From Denitrobaculum tricleocarpae (GTDB taxonomy: Bacteria > Pseudomonadota > Alphaproteobacteria > Kiloniellales > Kiloniellaceae), in contig NZ_ML660061.1 in the NCBI RefSeq assembly GCF_007004665.1, positions 1-64,000 on the forward strand: a stretch of DNA of 64,000 nt, given 5' to 3'. Each line of letters opens with the position of its first letter. Position 1 is the first letter of the stretch. Below, in pieces: positions 52,651 to 61,356 of this stretch. A model generated the notes under the pieces. That model had not been told where the DNA came from. It did not search any database and was given only the letters and a program-made list of their open reading frames with translations. Position numbers and translations under genes: made by a program.

Positions 52651-52748
52651 GCCAGAACAAGTCCTTATGCTGTCCGCTGACAGACAAACGGCTGGTTCGC
52701 GCCAATTGCCTGGAAACAAGCGTGTATCATAGCACGAGGGATAGAGCC

Positions 52749-53483
52749 ATGTTCAAGAGTGTAAGGCGTGAGATAGACTCCGCGATGGCTCGCGATCCGG
52801 CCGCGCGTTCCTGGCTGGAAGTGGTGCTTTGCTATCCCGGTTTCCAAGCCGTTCTTGTCTACCGGCTGTCCAACGCGCTCTGGCGGCGGCGCTTGTACCT
52901 TCTGGGCCGTGTTGTCTCGCATCTCGGCCGCTTTTTGACAGGGATCGAAATACATCCCGGTGCGCGGATCGGTCGGTGCCTCTTCATCGACCATGGCATG
53001 GGGGTCGTGATTGGGGAGACCAGCGAGATCGGCGACGATGTGACGCTTTATCACGGTGTAACCTTGGGCGGCGTCGCCCCAAGTGTCGATAGCGACAGTC
53101 AGCGGGGCGCCAAGCGGCACCCGACCCTGGAGTCTGGTGTTATCGTCGGTTCGGGAGCGCAGATTCTTGGTCCTGTGACGATTGGGAGAGCCGCAAAGGT
53201 GGGCGCGAATGCGGTCGTGACCCGCGATGTCGCTGCCCGTGCGACGGTCGTTGGCATCCCTGCGCGTGCGCTTCAGGCAACGCCGGATCGTCGCGGTGAG
53301 GAGGACGAGGCGTGCTTTGCCGCCTACGGCACGCCGCTGGGTGAAATCGGCGACCCTGTCGCCAAGACGCTTGAGGGCCTTGTGAAAGAGATCGAGATGC
53401 TGCGCGCCCAGCTCAAGGCGCTGGAAGAGAAACAAGACGAGAAAACGCCGCGGGTTGAACATCGAAAAAGGGGCGCGCTGTGA
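52749..53483 (+). CDS. cysE: Serine O-acetyltransferase
   Basis: This 244-residue enzyme makes O-acetylserine, the precursor of cysteine. An N-terminal helical domain ([20 protein letters not shown]) is followed by left-handed beta-helix hexapeptides: [40 protein letters not shown] and [21 protein letters not shown] charged tail follows. ATG 52749 was chosen over an upstream GTG at 52722. It heads the operon with iscR, which overlaps its stop by four bases (GTGA), tying cysteine supply to Fe-S control. Confidence 0.94.
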   Translation: MFKSVRREIDSAMARDPAARSWLEVVLCYPGFQAVLVYRLSNALWRRRLYLLGRVVSHLGRFLTGIEIHPGARIGRCLFIDHGMGVVIGETSEIGDDVTLYHGVTLGGVAPSVDSDSQRGAKRHPTLESGVIVGSGAQILGPVTIGRAAKVGANAVVTRDVAARATVVGIPARALQATPDRRGEEDEACFAAYGTPLGEIGDPVAKTLEGLVKEIEMLRAQLKALEEKQDEKTPRVEHRKRGAL

Positions 53484-54052
53484 AGTTGAACACCAAAGGA
53501 CGCTACGCCGTGATGGCGATGGTTGATCTTGCGGCGAACTGCGATGAGGCGGTCGATGACAAGGAGGGAAGGCAGGCCCCCAGGCGCCGCGCCGTTCCTC
53601 TCGCCGAAATCGCGGAGCGGCAGGAAATCTCACTGTCTTACCTCGAGCAGCTGTTCGCTAAGCTGCGGCGCGGTGCGCTGGTGCAGTCGGTGCGCGGCCC
53701 GGGTGGCGGTTATCTGCTCGCCCGTAACGCATCGGATACGCGGATTTCCGACATTATTCTGGCGGTCGACGAGCCAATTCGTGCCACGCGCTGCATGCCC
53801 GGGCAACCGGTCGGATGCCGTGGCAACAGCAGCCGGTGCATGACGCACGACCTCTGGGAAGAACTGGGTAATCAGATCTATCTCTATCTGAATTCGGTCA
53901 GCCTCGCAGATGTCGTGGAGCGACGGGTGCTGGGGAGCAGCGGTCTCTTTGCAGACGCCTGCTTTGGCACCGCCGGGAGTGGCGGAATCCCAGCGTCGGC
54001 TTGCCAGCCCTCCGATTTGGATGAGAATGACCCGGCCCATGCCGCAGAGTGA
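53480..54052 (+). CDS. iscR: Rrf2-family Fe-S regulator IscR
   Basis: This 190-residue protein begins [20 protein letters not shown], the Rrf2/IscR signature, with the winged helix and [31 protein letters not shown] split over residues 50-80. The 2Fe-2S ligands are Cys105, Cys113 and Cys120, with His123 in CMTH. The spacing is slightly wider than in E. coli IscR (7 and 6 residues against 5 and 5). An inserted, basic stretch at residues 24-38 and a long C-terminal tail are extra. It starts at GTG 53480 overlapping cysE. It should sense Fe-S supply and repress its own promoter. Confidence 0.92.
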   Translation: MKLNTKGRYAVMAMVDLAANCDEAVDDKEGRQAPRRRAVPLAEIAERQEISLSYLEQLFAKLRRGALVQSVRGPGGGYLLARNASDTRISDIILAVDEPIRATRCMPGQPVGCRGNSSRCMTHDLWEELGNQIYLYLNSVSLADVVERRVLGSSGLFADACFGTAGSGGIPASACQPSDLDENDPAHAAE

Positions 54053-54102
54053 TCCGATCCGGCTTGAGGTCATGCCAAAACAGGGTCTGAGCGAAGAGTA
54101 AG

Positions 54103-55254
54103 ATGCAGAAGCACTATATGGACTTCAACGCGACGGCTCCGATCCGCCCCGAGGTGGTGGAGGCTTTCGTGCGCGCGTCACAGACCGTTGGAAACCCTTC
54201 TTCAGTGCATGGATTCGGGCGTGGTGCGCGGCGGCTTGTGGAAGAAGCGCGGCGATCCGTTGCCGCGCTGACCGGAGGGCGGAGCCAGGACGTGATCTTT
54301 ACCTCCGGCGGTACGGAGGCCAATAATCTGGCCCTCAAGGGCAGCGGCAGGCCGCATGTTCTCGTGAGCGCTGGTGAGCATGATTCGGTGCTGCAGGCAG
54401 AACCCGCCGCCCAGACCATTCCCTTGAATCCCGATGGTACCCTGGACATGGCGCAATTCGAGTGCCTTCTCTCAAGCTTGCCGGAGACAGCGGCGAATTC
54501 GATCCTTGTCTCAGTCATGCTGGCGAACAACGAAACCGGCGTCATACAAAACATCCCGGAAATCGCGGCGACCGCCCGGCGGTACGGGGCTTTGGTCCAC
54601 TGCGATGCGGTGCAGGCTGCGGGGAAAATTCCCTTGGACATTGCGATGCTTGGCGTTGATATGCTGAGTCTCTCCGCCCATAAGATCGGTGGCCCGCAGG
54701 GCATCGGCGCTCTGGTTCTGACCCCTGGGCTGGAGTTAAAACCGTTGTTGCTGGGTGGCGGGCAGGAACGGCGCAGGCGAGCAGGAACCGAGAATGTCGC
54801 CGGCTGCGCCGGTTTTGGCGTCGCGGCGGATTTTGCGGTAAGCCACTTGACGGACACCCAAAGACTGGCTGACTGGCGGGATGAGATCGAGATACGCCTC
54901 ACCTCGCTCTCACGGGAGAGCAAAGTCTTTGGCAGTGCAGCGCAGCGGCTACCGAACACCAGCTGTATTTCGATGCCTGGCGTTCCCGCGGAAACCCAGC
55001 TTATGGCGCTGGATCTGGCGGGCGTTGCGGTCAGTTCCGGATCGGCTTGCTCATCCGGTAAAGTCCAGCCGTCCCACGTGCTCCGGGCGATGGGAGCGAG
55101 CGACGCGGAGGCGGCAAGCGCGCTGCGCATCAGTCTGGGCTGGTCGAGCACACTCGGGGACGTCGAGGCTTTTGTTGATGCCTGGTCGGCGTTGTATCGC
55201 CGTCAGGAGGGTCGCGAGGCATCCTTGGACCTTGCCACGGGCTCGATTGCGTAG
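54103..55254 (+). CDS. Cysteine desulfurase, first of two (NifS/IscS type)
   Basis: This 383-residue PLP enzyme takes sulfur from cysteine. It begins YMDFNATAPIRPEVVEAF, has the cofactor lysine in LSLSAHKIGGPQG near residue 195, and the catalytic Cys in SSGSACSSGKVQPSHVLRAMG, so it belongs to group I. It differs clearly from the second copy that follows after nine bases; the two are not a recent duplication. It is 50 bases after iscR. Having two adjacent desulfurases without a scaffold gene between them is noteworthy. Confidence 0.92.
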   Translation: MQKHYMDFNATAPIRPEVVEAFVRASQTVGNPSSVHGFGRGARRLVEEARRSVAALTGGRSQDVIFTSGGTEANNLALKGSGRPHVLVSAGEHDSVLQAEPAAQTIPLNPDGTLDMAQFECLLSSLPETAANSILVSVMLANNETGVIQNIPEIAATARRYGALVHCDAVQAAGKIPLDIAMLGVDMLSLSAHKIGGPQGIGALVLTPGLELKPLLLGGGQERRRRAGTENVAGCAGFGVAADFAVSHLTDTQRLADWRDEIEIRLTSLSRESKVFGSAAQRLPNTSCISMPGVPAETQLMALDLAGVAVSSGSACSSGKVQPSHVLRAMGASDAEAASALRISLGWSSTLGDVEAFVDAWSALYRRQEGREASLDLATGSIA

Positions 55255-55263
55255 GGAATGGCT

Positions 55264-56517
55264 ATGTCTCAAGACGCTGATACGGATAGCGAAATGGAAA
55301 CACGGGAACGCGTGGAACCGATGATTGAGGGATCCTTGGATTTAGCCGAAAAGAACCGGGTGCCGGTGTCGATTTATCTCGACAATCAGGCCACCACCCC
55401 GACGGACCCCCGGGTGACCGAGGCGATGCTACCCTATTTTACCGAGAAGTTCGGTAACCCACATTCTGCGGACCACGCTTACGGCTGGGATGCTGAAGAC
55501 GCCGTAGAGCGAGCCCGGGCACAGGTCGCCGAACTGATCGGAGCCGAGCCGCGTGAGATCATCTTCACGTCGGGTGCTACGGAGTCAAACAATCTTGCGA
55601 TCAAGGGCGCTGCGCGCTTTCACAAGGACCGGAAACCTCATGTCGTCACCTGTGTCACCGAGCACAAGTGTGTTCTGGAAAGTGTGCGCAGGCTGGAGCG
55701 AGAGGGCCATCGGGTCACCTTCGTGCCGGTGCTGGCGGATGGACTGATCGACTTGGCTGCGTTGGCGGACGCTGTTGATGAGGAGACCTCCGTGGTCTCC
55801 GTGATGGCGGCAAACAACGAGATCGGGGTTTTACAGCCCATCGATGAGATTGCAGCGATTTGCCATGAAAAAGGGGCCTACTTCCACTGCGATGCCGCTC
55901 AGGCGGTGGGTAAGATCCCTCTGAGTGTCCGCGAGACGCAGATCGATCTGCTGTCGATCTCGGCCCACAAGGTCTACGGCCCAATGGGTATTGGCGCTCT
56001 TTTTGTCCGCCGCCGTCCGCGCGTGCGCCTGGAGGCTGAAATCGACGGTGGTGGTCAGGAGCGCGGCTTGCGGTCCGGAACGCTTCCGACGCCCTTGTGT
56101 GTGGGTTTCGGTGAGGCGGCCCGTATCGCGCATGCTGAGATGGAAGAAGAAAGGGCGCGCGTCGAGGTCTTGACCGAGCGGTTGCACAGCAGTCTGCTGG
56201 CGTCGATACCCGGCATTCACCTGAATGGCCATCCGGGGCAGCGTCTGTCCGGCAATCTCAATCTTTCATTTGAGGGCGTGGACGCTGCAACTCTGCTGCG
56301 GGCGGTTCCGGAGCTCTGCCTTTCGACCGGATCGGCCTGTACTTCTGCATCGGTGGAACCCTCCTACGTTCTTCAGGCGCTTGGATTGGACGCGGACCTC
56401 GCCCGCGGAAGCCTGCGTGTGGGCGTTGGTCGCTTCAATACGGAGGTCGAGATCGATCAGGCCGTTATTCTTCTGGCCAAGGCGGTTTCGCGGATCAGGG
56501 AAGAGAAACAAGGTTAA
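55264..56517 (+). CDS. iscS: Cysteine desulfurase, second of two (IscS type)
   Basis: This protein of 417 residues (419 if the ATG at 55258 is used) is a group I desulfurase. An N-terminal extension of about 34 residues precedes SIYLDNQATTPTDPRVTEAM. The cofactor lysine is in LSISAHKVYGPMGIGALF, and the catalytic Cys is in STGSACTSASVEPSYVLQALG, the IscS form. Start 55264 has GGGA at good distance. It lies between the first desulfurase and the ferredoxin. No iscU, iscA, hscA, hscB or sufBCD gene is in the window, so the sulfur acceptor must be encoded elsewhere. Confidence 0.93.
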   Translation: MSQDADTDSEMETRERVEPMIEGSLDLAEKNRVPVSIYLDNQATTPTDPRVTEAMLPYFTEKFGNPHSADHAYGWDAEDAVERARAQVAELIGAEPREIIFTSGATESNNLAIKGAARFHKDRKPHVVTCVTEHKCVLESVRRLEREGHRVTFVPVLADGLIDLAALADAVDEETSVVSVMAANNEIGVLQPIDEIAAICHEKGAYFHCDAAQAVGKIPLSVRETQIDLLSISAHKVYGPMGIGALFVRRRPRVRLEAEIDGGGQERGLRSGTLPTPLCVGFGEAARIAHAEMEEERARVEVLTERLHSSLLASIPGIHLNGHPGQRLSGNLNLSFEGVDAATLLRAVPELCLSTGSACTSASVEPSYVLQALGLDADLARGSLRVGVGRFNTEVEIDQAVILLAKAVSRIREEKQG

Positions 56518-56626
56518 TTTGTTGTTTTTTGTTGTCGAGATGCGAGTGCGCTCGTATTTCCTGCAAATACGCTTCAATCAGCATCCGGTATTTACGCCGG
56601 AAGATACGAGACAGGAGTTTGGCTAA

Positions 56627-56959
56627 ATGCCGAAGATGGTGTTCATCGAGAGAGACGGTAACCACAAAGAAGTGGACGCGCCGCTCGGACTCTCGGTGTT
56701 GGAAATCGCACAGCGCAACAATGTCGATATCGAAGGCGCGTGTGAAGGTTCGTTGGCATGTGCAACCTGCCACGTCGTGATCGATCCCGATTGGTATGAC
56801 AAACTCAACGAAGCCAGCGAAGACGAAGAAGATATGCTGGATCTGGCGTTCGGCCTGACCCGAACCTCCCGCCTGGGCTGTCAGCTCATTATCACCGAGG
56901 CTCTGGACGGTCTGACAGTGACACTGCCGGGCGCTTCGCCCAGCATGTTGCTCGATTGA
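56627..56959 (+). CDS. fdx: Adrenodoxin-type 2Fe-2S ferredoxin of the Isc group
   Basis: This 110-residue ferredoxin has Cys39, Cys45 and Cys48 in [15 protein letters not shown] and Cys85 in SRLGCQL, the adrenodoxin spacing. An acidic [13 protein letters not shown] helix lies between. It supplies electrons to Fe-S assembly. It lies 109 bases after iscS, and the tenA-like gene starts within a few bases of its stop. Confidence 0.94.
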   Translation: MPKMVFIERDGNHKEVDAPLGLSVLEIAQRNNVDIEGACEGSLACATCHVVIDPDWYDKLNEASEDEEDMLDLAFGLTRTSRLGCQLIITEALDGLTVTLPGASPSMLLD

Positions 56960-56967
56960 TCCCCTCC

Positions 56968-57681
56968 ATGTCGGACATGACTCCACCCTGGGAACAGGGC
57001 GTTTTCGCCGCACTGAAAGCTGAGAATCTCGCCGACTGGAGGGCTTACACCGATCATGCCTTTGTGCGCGGCCTGGGGGATGGAACACTGCCGGAGGCCT
57101 GTTTCCGCCACTATCTCGTTCAGGATTATCTCTTTCTCATTCACTTCAGCCGAGCCTACGCGCTTGCGGTCTACAAGAGTGACAGTCTGGAAGACATGCG
57201 TCAGGCGGCCGCGACCATGGATGCGCTCTTGAACGAGGAGATGCAGCTGCATCTGCGCTATTGTGTCCAGTGGGGTCTGACCGAAGCCGAGATGGCGCAA
57301 ACCGAAGAGGCTTCGGGGAACCTGGCCTATACACGTTTTGTGCTCGATGCCGGGCTTTCAGGCGATCTGCTCGACCTCCTGACCGCCTTGGCGCCCTGTG
57401 TGGCGGGCTATGGCGAAATCGGACTGAGGCTGGCCTCGCAGGGCGGCGCAGACATTGCAGGCAACCCCTACCGGGACTGGATTGAAACCTATGCCGGCGA
57501 CGGATATCAGTCGGTCGTGACGGCAGCGCTTGCGCAACTGGATAGAGTTGCCTCGGCCCGAATCGGTGGCGATATCTGTCGGTCCGGGCGTTGGAAATCC
57601 CTGAGCAAAACCTTCGGTGCGGCAACCCGGCTGGAGGTCGGCTTTTGGGATATGGGCCTGTCACCCAATCACGCAGGCTGA
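56968..57681 (+). CDS. TenA-family protein (thiaminase II / aminopyrimidine aminohydrolase-like)
   Basis: This protein of about 237 residues has the TenA helical fold: LPEACFRHYLVQDYLFLIHFSRAYALAVYKS split over residues 40-70, then LLNEEMQLH, YTRFVLDAG and the active-site stretch LAPCVAGYGEIGLRLA, where Cys and the YGE glutamate are in the positions usual for the Cys-containing class. The late NPYRDWIETYAGD is also typical. Such enzymes salvage the pyrimidine half of thiamine. ATG 56968 was chosen; a TTG at 56956 overlapping the fdx stop is possible. It ends the cysE-iscR operon. Confidence 0.85.
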   Translation: MSDMTPPWEQGVFAALKAENLADWRAYTDHAFVRGLGDGTLPEACFRHYLVQDYLFLIHFSRAYALAVYKSDSLEDMRQAAATMDALLNEEMQLHLRYCVQWGLTEAEMAQTEEASGNLAYTRFVLDAGLSGDLLDLLTALAPCVAGYGEIGLRLASQGGADIAGNPYRDWIETYAGDGYQSVVTAALAQLDRVASARIGGDICRSGRWKSLSKTFGAATRLEVGFWDMGLSPNHAG

Positions 57682-57737
57682 GTGAAGCGGCTGGCCCGCA
57701 TAGCATCCCAAAAACAGCGACTATGTGCGGTAAGATC

Positions 57738-57751
57738 TTGAGATAGATCAA
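57738..57751 (+). promoter_or_regulatory. FNR-like box (one mismatch) upstream of the DUF6455 gene
   Basis: TTGAG-ATAG-ATCAA differs from the FNR consensus at one position. Its centre lies 110 bases before the DUF6455 ATG. With the usual -41.5 placement the transcript would start near 57786. No clear -10 was seen. Confidence 0.5.
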
Positions 57752-57853
57752 TGCATGATGAGACCCGTGGCCGCAGTCTTTCCAGCTGTTGGCGGGGAGT
57801 CTGGTCGTTTCGCATCATCAGTCGCTTTGCCGCGAGGCGAGAGGAAGTGTGTT

Positions 57854-58108
57854 ATGGGTTGGTTCAACAAACTGACGGAACGCGTCGATCTCATGGGCGA
57901 GATGTTCGCTCAAACCGATGCCCTGCGAAATTTTGACAGCTTTGGCCCGACCATGGAGGGGCAGCTCAGGAACGCGATGTATGCCTGTGCCGGATGCCAG
58001 GATACAGAAAAGTGCAAGGAATGGTTGGCCGAGGGCCGGCGTCACGCGCATCCGCCGCGCTTTTGCCCCAACGCCGGGCGCATTAGGGAATTCCGAAGCC
58101 TATCCTGA
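57854..58108 (+). CDS. DUF6455 family small cysteine-containing protein
   Basis: This 84-residue soluble protein begins MGWFNKLTERVDLMGEMF and contains a central ACAGCQDTEKCKEWL stretch and a late PPRFCPNAGRI. The four cysteines and the order of blocks match DUF6455, a family without known function. GAGGAAG lies seven bases before the ATG; a longer open frame upstream is unlikely to be coding. An FNR-like box lies upstream, and the spaced cysteines could bind metal. It stands alone between tenA and the histidine kinase. Confidence 0.78.
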   Translation: MGWFNKLTERVDLMGEMFAQTDALRNFDSFGPTMEGQLRNAMYACAGCQDTEKCKEWLAEGRRHAHPPRFCPNAGRIREFRSLS

Positions 58109-58270
58109 CGGCTGTTCCGCCGACGCGCGCTTGAAGCGCAGAGCCGAGTGGGGCGGAAACGCTGAGAGCGATGCATCGTTCCGGTGGGTCCATTCTCAAT
58201 CTTAGAGTTAGCTCAGGTTCACAATCACGAGTGATCGCCCTCGGCGATTCCATCTAAATGTGAATCCGCT

Positions 58271-60508
58271 CTAGTGAATCAGGCGCTTTTGCTCACCCTC
58301 ATCCTGCGGCACGGCTTGAGATGCGTGAACGCGATGCTGCGGGAAAACCAGTTCGACGGCCGTGCCTTCGCCCGGGACACTGTGCAGGCGCAGTTCGCCA
58401 CCGTGACGCTCAATCAGGGATTTGGTTAAGGGTAAACCAAGGCCGGTTCCCGGTGGAACCTGTTCCAGCCCGTTCTTTACCTGCCCGAATGGTTCCATCA
58501 CCGTCTTCACATCGTTGGGGGCGATGCCCACCCCGGTGTCGGCGACGGCCAGTCTCAGATCACCGTTGCTCTCGAGTCTGGCGCTGATCTTGATATGCCC
58601 CTGCGCCGGGGTAAACTTGATGGCATTGGACACCAGATTGAGAAGCATCTGCTTGAGTGCGCGGCGGTCTGCATCGAGGTGCGGGAAGTCCGCAGGTACG
58701 GCATTGAGCAGTTGCAGGCGTCCGGTGGTGAGTTTGGGTTCCATCAGCTTGTGGACTTCGTCGACGAAGTCGCTGATGTCGATCTCCTCGATATCCAGCT
58801 CGAATTTGCCGGCCTCGACTTTGGAGAGATCCAGCAGGTCGTTGATCAGGCTCAGCAGGTGCTCGGCACTGTCATGGATATTCTCTGAATACTCTTTGTA
58901 AGTCGGGGTGAGTTTTCCGAAAATCTCGAGTTGCATTGCCTCGGAGAAGCCCAGAATGGCATTCATCGGTGTCCGTAGCTCGTGGCTCATATTGGCGAGA
59001 AATTCGCTCTTTGCCCGGTTGGCGTTTTCGGCCTCTTCCTTCGCTTCCAGAAGCGCCTGTTCAACCTTTTTCGTTTCTCCGATATCGACGATGACCCCGT
59101 CCCAGACGATATCGCCGTTGTCGCGTTTTCGCGGGATGCCGAAGGAGCGCGCCCACCGGGCCTTGCCGGATTGTCCGATGATTCTGAATTCATGCGCGTG
59201 CGGGTCAAGGTTGCTTGCGGATTCATCAATGGCCCAAATCAGGGAAGAGATATCCTGAGGGTGCACGACCTGGGTCAGATCCCCGATCACCGGACGATGC
59301 CCTTCGAGCGCCAGTCCGAATTCATTTCGGGCACCCGCGCGCAGGAACGGATAGCTGATGGTTCCATCCGCACTCTTGACCCGGCGGTAGAGTAGACCCG
59401 GGATGTTCGCCGCAATACTGCCCAGGCGCTCCATGCTCTCCTGACGCGTTCGTTCCGCCAGCGCCTCATGGTCATCCTGGATTTCCTGCGCCATGGCATT
59501 GAAGCCCCGCGCTAGGGTTTTGAACTCAATCGGCGCAAGCGCCGAGAGTCCCGGGACACGCCGGTCGCGATTCCCGGCTGCAAAGTCCTGAGCCGCCTCG
59601 ACCACAGCTTCGACCGGATGAGTCAGCATGCCCGAGAGTGTCCAGCCCAGGATGGCCGCTGCGGCGAGCCCGACCGCGACAATCGCCAAGACCGCGTTCT
59701 GAATCCTGTCGGACTGGCCTGTCAGTTCACTGATCGGCTGGGGGACCATGATGCCCCAACCAACGTTCTCTGCGACGGAAAAACCGGAAATCATCTCTGC
59801 ATTCAGAGCCGGCGATACAAATCGCGTGATTCCGGTCTCGCCATTCATCATGCGTTTAACCGGCTCCAGCGCCGAGAGGTCACGCATCTCCCGCTGCCAG
59901 TTCTCCATCGGATGAGCGATGACCCGCCCCTGGGCATCGACAATCGCTGCATGGCCCTGTTCGCCAAAGGCAATCGATTTCTGTACCTTCACGATATAGT
60001 CGGTGGCGAGTTCGCCTATAGCCAGGCTCTGGTTCGGGAGCGGTTTTAACAGATAAATTGTCGGTTCACCGGCTTCGTTCGGCAAGACGCCACTGAAGCG
60101 AAGGTTTGAGTTGGCTACTTCGCTGCGTGTCTTTTCGATCAGTTGTTTCAGACTTCCCGAAATCTCATTGTGCGAAAGGATCTGATCGTAGGTGATTTGA
60201 TGCCGGTCGGAGACAATATAGAAGGATCTGAACTCCAGACTCTTGGCAAAGGTCTCAAGAGCGGCTGAACTCCGCCCGCCTTCCGCGGACTCGATGAAAT
60301 AGTCGAACGCCGCTTCCACGTCGAAAAGATAATGCTCAAGGCTCGAGGTGATGTTCTGTGCCAGAAGCAGGTGCTTTTCGGTGGCAGATTGAATTTCATT
60401 GGGGAGTGCGTTCTTCTCAACCCAGGACCCGAGCAACAGCACCGGAACCGTCGCCACAAGTGTGAATGCGAAGGCCAGAAGATATCTTAGTCTAAGCGTG
60501 CCCCACAT
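58271..60508 (-). CDS. Membrane sensor histidine kinase (Cache-HAMP-PAS-HisKA-HATPase)
   Basis: This kinase of about 745 residues has a first membrane helix (residues 5-26), a periplasmic Cache-like sensor with [19 protein letters not shown], a second helix near residues 265-290, a HAMP region, and a PAS domain near residues 375-490. The HisKA domain contains [19 protein letters not shown] with the phosphorylated His, and the HATPase_c domain has N ([12 protein letters not shown]), G1 ([10 protein letters not shown]) and G2 (GTGLGLPL) boxes. No receiver domain or response regulator is adjacent. ATG 60508 starts directly at the first helix; a TTG 22 codons upstream is an alternative. The signal is unknown. 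Confidence 0.9.
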   Translation of the reverse strand: MWGTLRLRYLLAFAFTLVATVPVLLLGSWVEKNALPNEIQSATEKHLLLAQNITSSLEHYLFDVEAAFDYFIESAEGGRSSAALETFAKSLEFRSFYIVSDRHQITYDQILSHNEISGSLKQLIEKTRSEVANSNLRFSGVLPNEAGEPTIYLLKPLPNQSLAIGELATDYIVKVQKSIAFGEQGHAAIVDAQGRVIAHPMENWQREMRDLSALEPVKRMMNGETGITRFVSPALNAEMISGFSVAENVGWGIMVPQPISELTGQSDRIQNAVLAIVAVGLAAAAILGWTLSGMLTHPVEAVVEAAQDFAAGNRDRRVPGLSALAPIEFKTLARGFNAMAQEIQDDHEALAERTRQESMERLGSIAANIPGLLYRRVKSADGTISYPFLRAGARNEFGLALEGHRPVIGDLTQVVHPQDISSLIWAIDESASNLDPHAHEFRIIGQSGKARWARSFGIPRKRDNGDIVWDGVIVDIGETKKVEQALLEAKEEAENANRAKSEFLANMSHELRTPMNAILGFSEAMQLEIFGKLTPTYKEYSENIHDSAEHLLSLINDLLDLSKVEAGKFELDIEEIDISDFVDEVHKLMEPKLTTGRLQLLNAVPADFPHLDADRRALKQMLLNLVSNAIKFTPAQGHIKISARLESNGDLRLAVADTGVGIAPNDVKTVMEPFGQVKNGLEQVPPGTGLGLPLTKSLIERHGGELRLHSVPGEGTAVELVFPQHRVHASQAVPQDEGEQKRLIH

Positions 60509-60749
60509 TGCGCGACCAATAACGAAAAAAAGTTTATCGCGGGCATAAAAGAACTGTGCCCTGAAAAAGAACAAACTCAGTTTTCCGTATATGGCATTGT
60601 ATGGGAAGCAAAATCTGGCGACGGTGCAGCTGAATTCCAGAAATCGGATTGTAAAATGCGTGTGTACAACCGGATTTCAGGTCGCACTGCATGATTTTTG
60701 CTGGACCAAGTATGAATTACTTAGCACCGCCGCAGATTGAGCAAGAAGT

Positions 60750-61211
60750 TTACTTTGTCGCGATGTCGGTGAAGTTGTTTAGCGCCCCCGAGATTTTCTC
60801 GAGAACCTTGGTTTTTTCGCTCAGGCCATGCCGCGTACTCAGATAGGCCGGGTCGTTGTAAACCAGAAGCACCTTGCCATCCGAGTCTTCATAGGCCAAC
60901 GCCTTGAGCGGAAGGTCGATTCCCGCCGTCTGGTTGGTCTGCATGAGTGGTGTGCCAAGTTTCGGGTTGCCGAAGATCAGAAGTTCGGTCGGACGCAGAT
61001 CCAGATCCACTTTCGCGGCCCCGGCTGTATGGTCGACACGGGCAAAGATTGTGATGCCCTTCGATTTGAGCGTCTCTTCGAGCAGGCTGATCGTTTCGCT
61101 CACAGAACGGGTGCTCTCCTTGACGACCAGTCCGTTTTCGGCGGCGGCTGAGAGCGGAGCAGAGGTGATAAGCCCAAGCGAAAAGGCTATCGTGAGAAAA
61201 AGCCGGTGCAT
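60750..61211 (-). CDS. Exported DUF302 protein
   Basis: This 153-residue protein has a signal peptide (residues 1-23, ending LSAAAE) and a single DUF302 domain: SVSETISLLEETLKSKGITIFARVDHTAGA across residues 34-65, then RPTELLIFGNPKLGTPLMQ and LPLKALAYEDSDGKVLLVYN. These blocks define the family, whose function is not settled. AGGA precedes the ATG. It lies 241 bases upstream of the histidine kinase on the same strand and might be its neighbour only by chance. Confidence 0.87.
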   Translation of the reverse strand: MHRLFLTIAFSLGLITSAPLSAAAENGLVVKESTRSVSETISLLEETLKSKGITIFARVDHTAGAAKVDLDLRPTELLIFGNPKLGTPLMQTNQTAGIDLPLKALAYEDSDGKVLLVYNDPAYLSTRHGLSEKTKVLEKISGALNNFTDIATK

Positions 61212-61356
61212 TTTTATGTATCCTGTAATCTAACAATAACTGCGGTGATCATAGCTATAGGTTCGACCATCAGCGGTGACATGTTTGTGAAGCGCCAACG
61301 AATTGGGCTTTGCAGGGGCATTGAGGTTCGGACTTGGTCAGTTTAGGATATTGTTT

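Noticed and set aside
52667-52732. Short frame in the cysE leader that could be a leader peptide
   Set aside because: No Shine-Dalgarno and no cysteine or serine codon run that would suggest attenuation.
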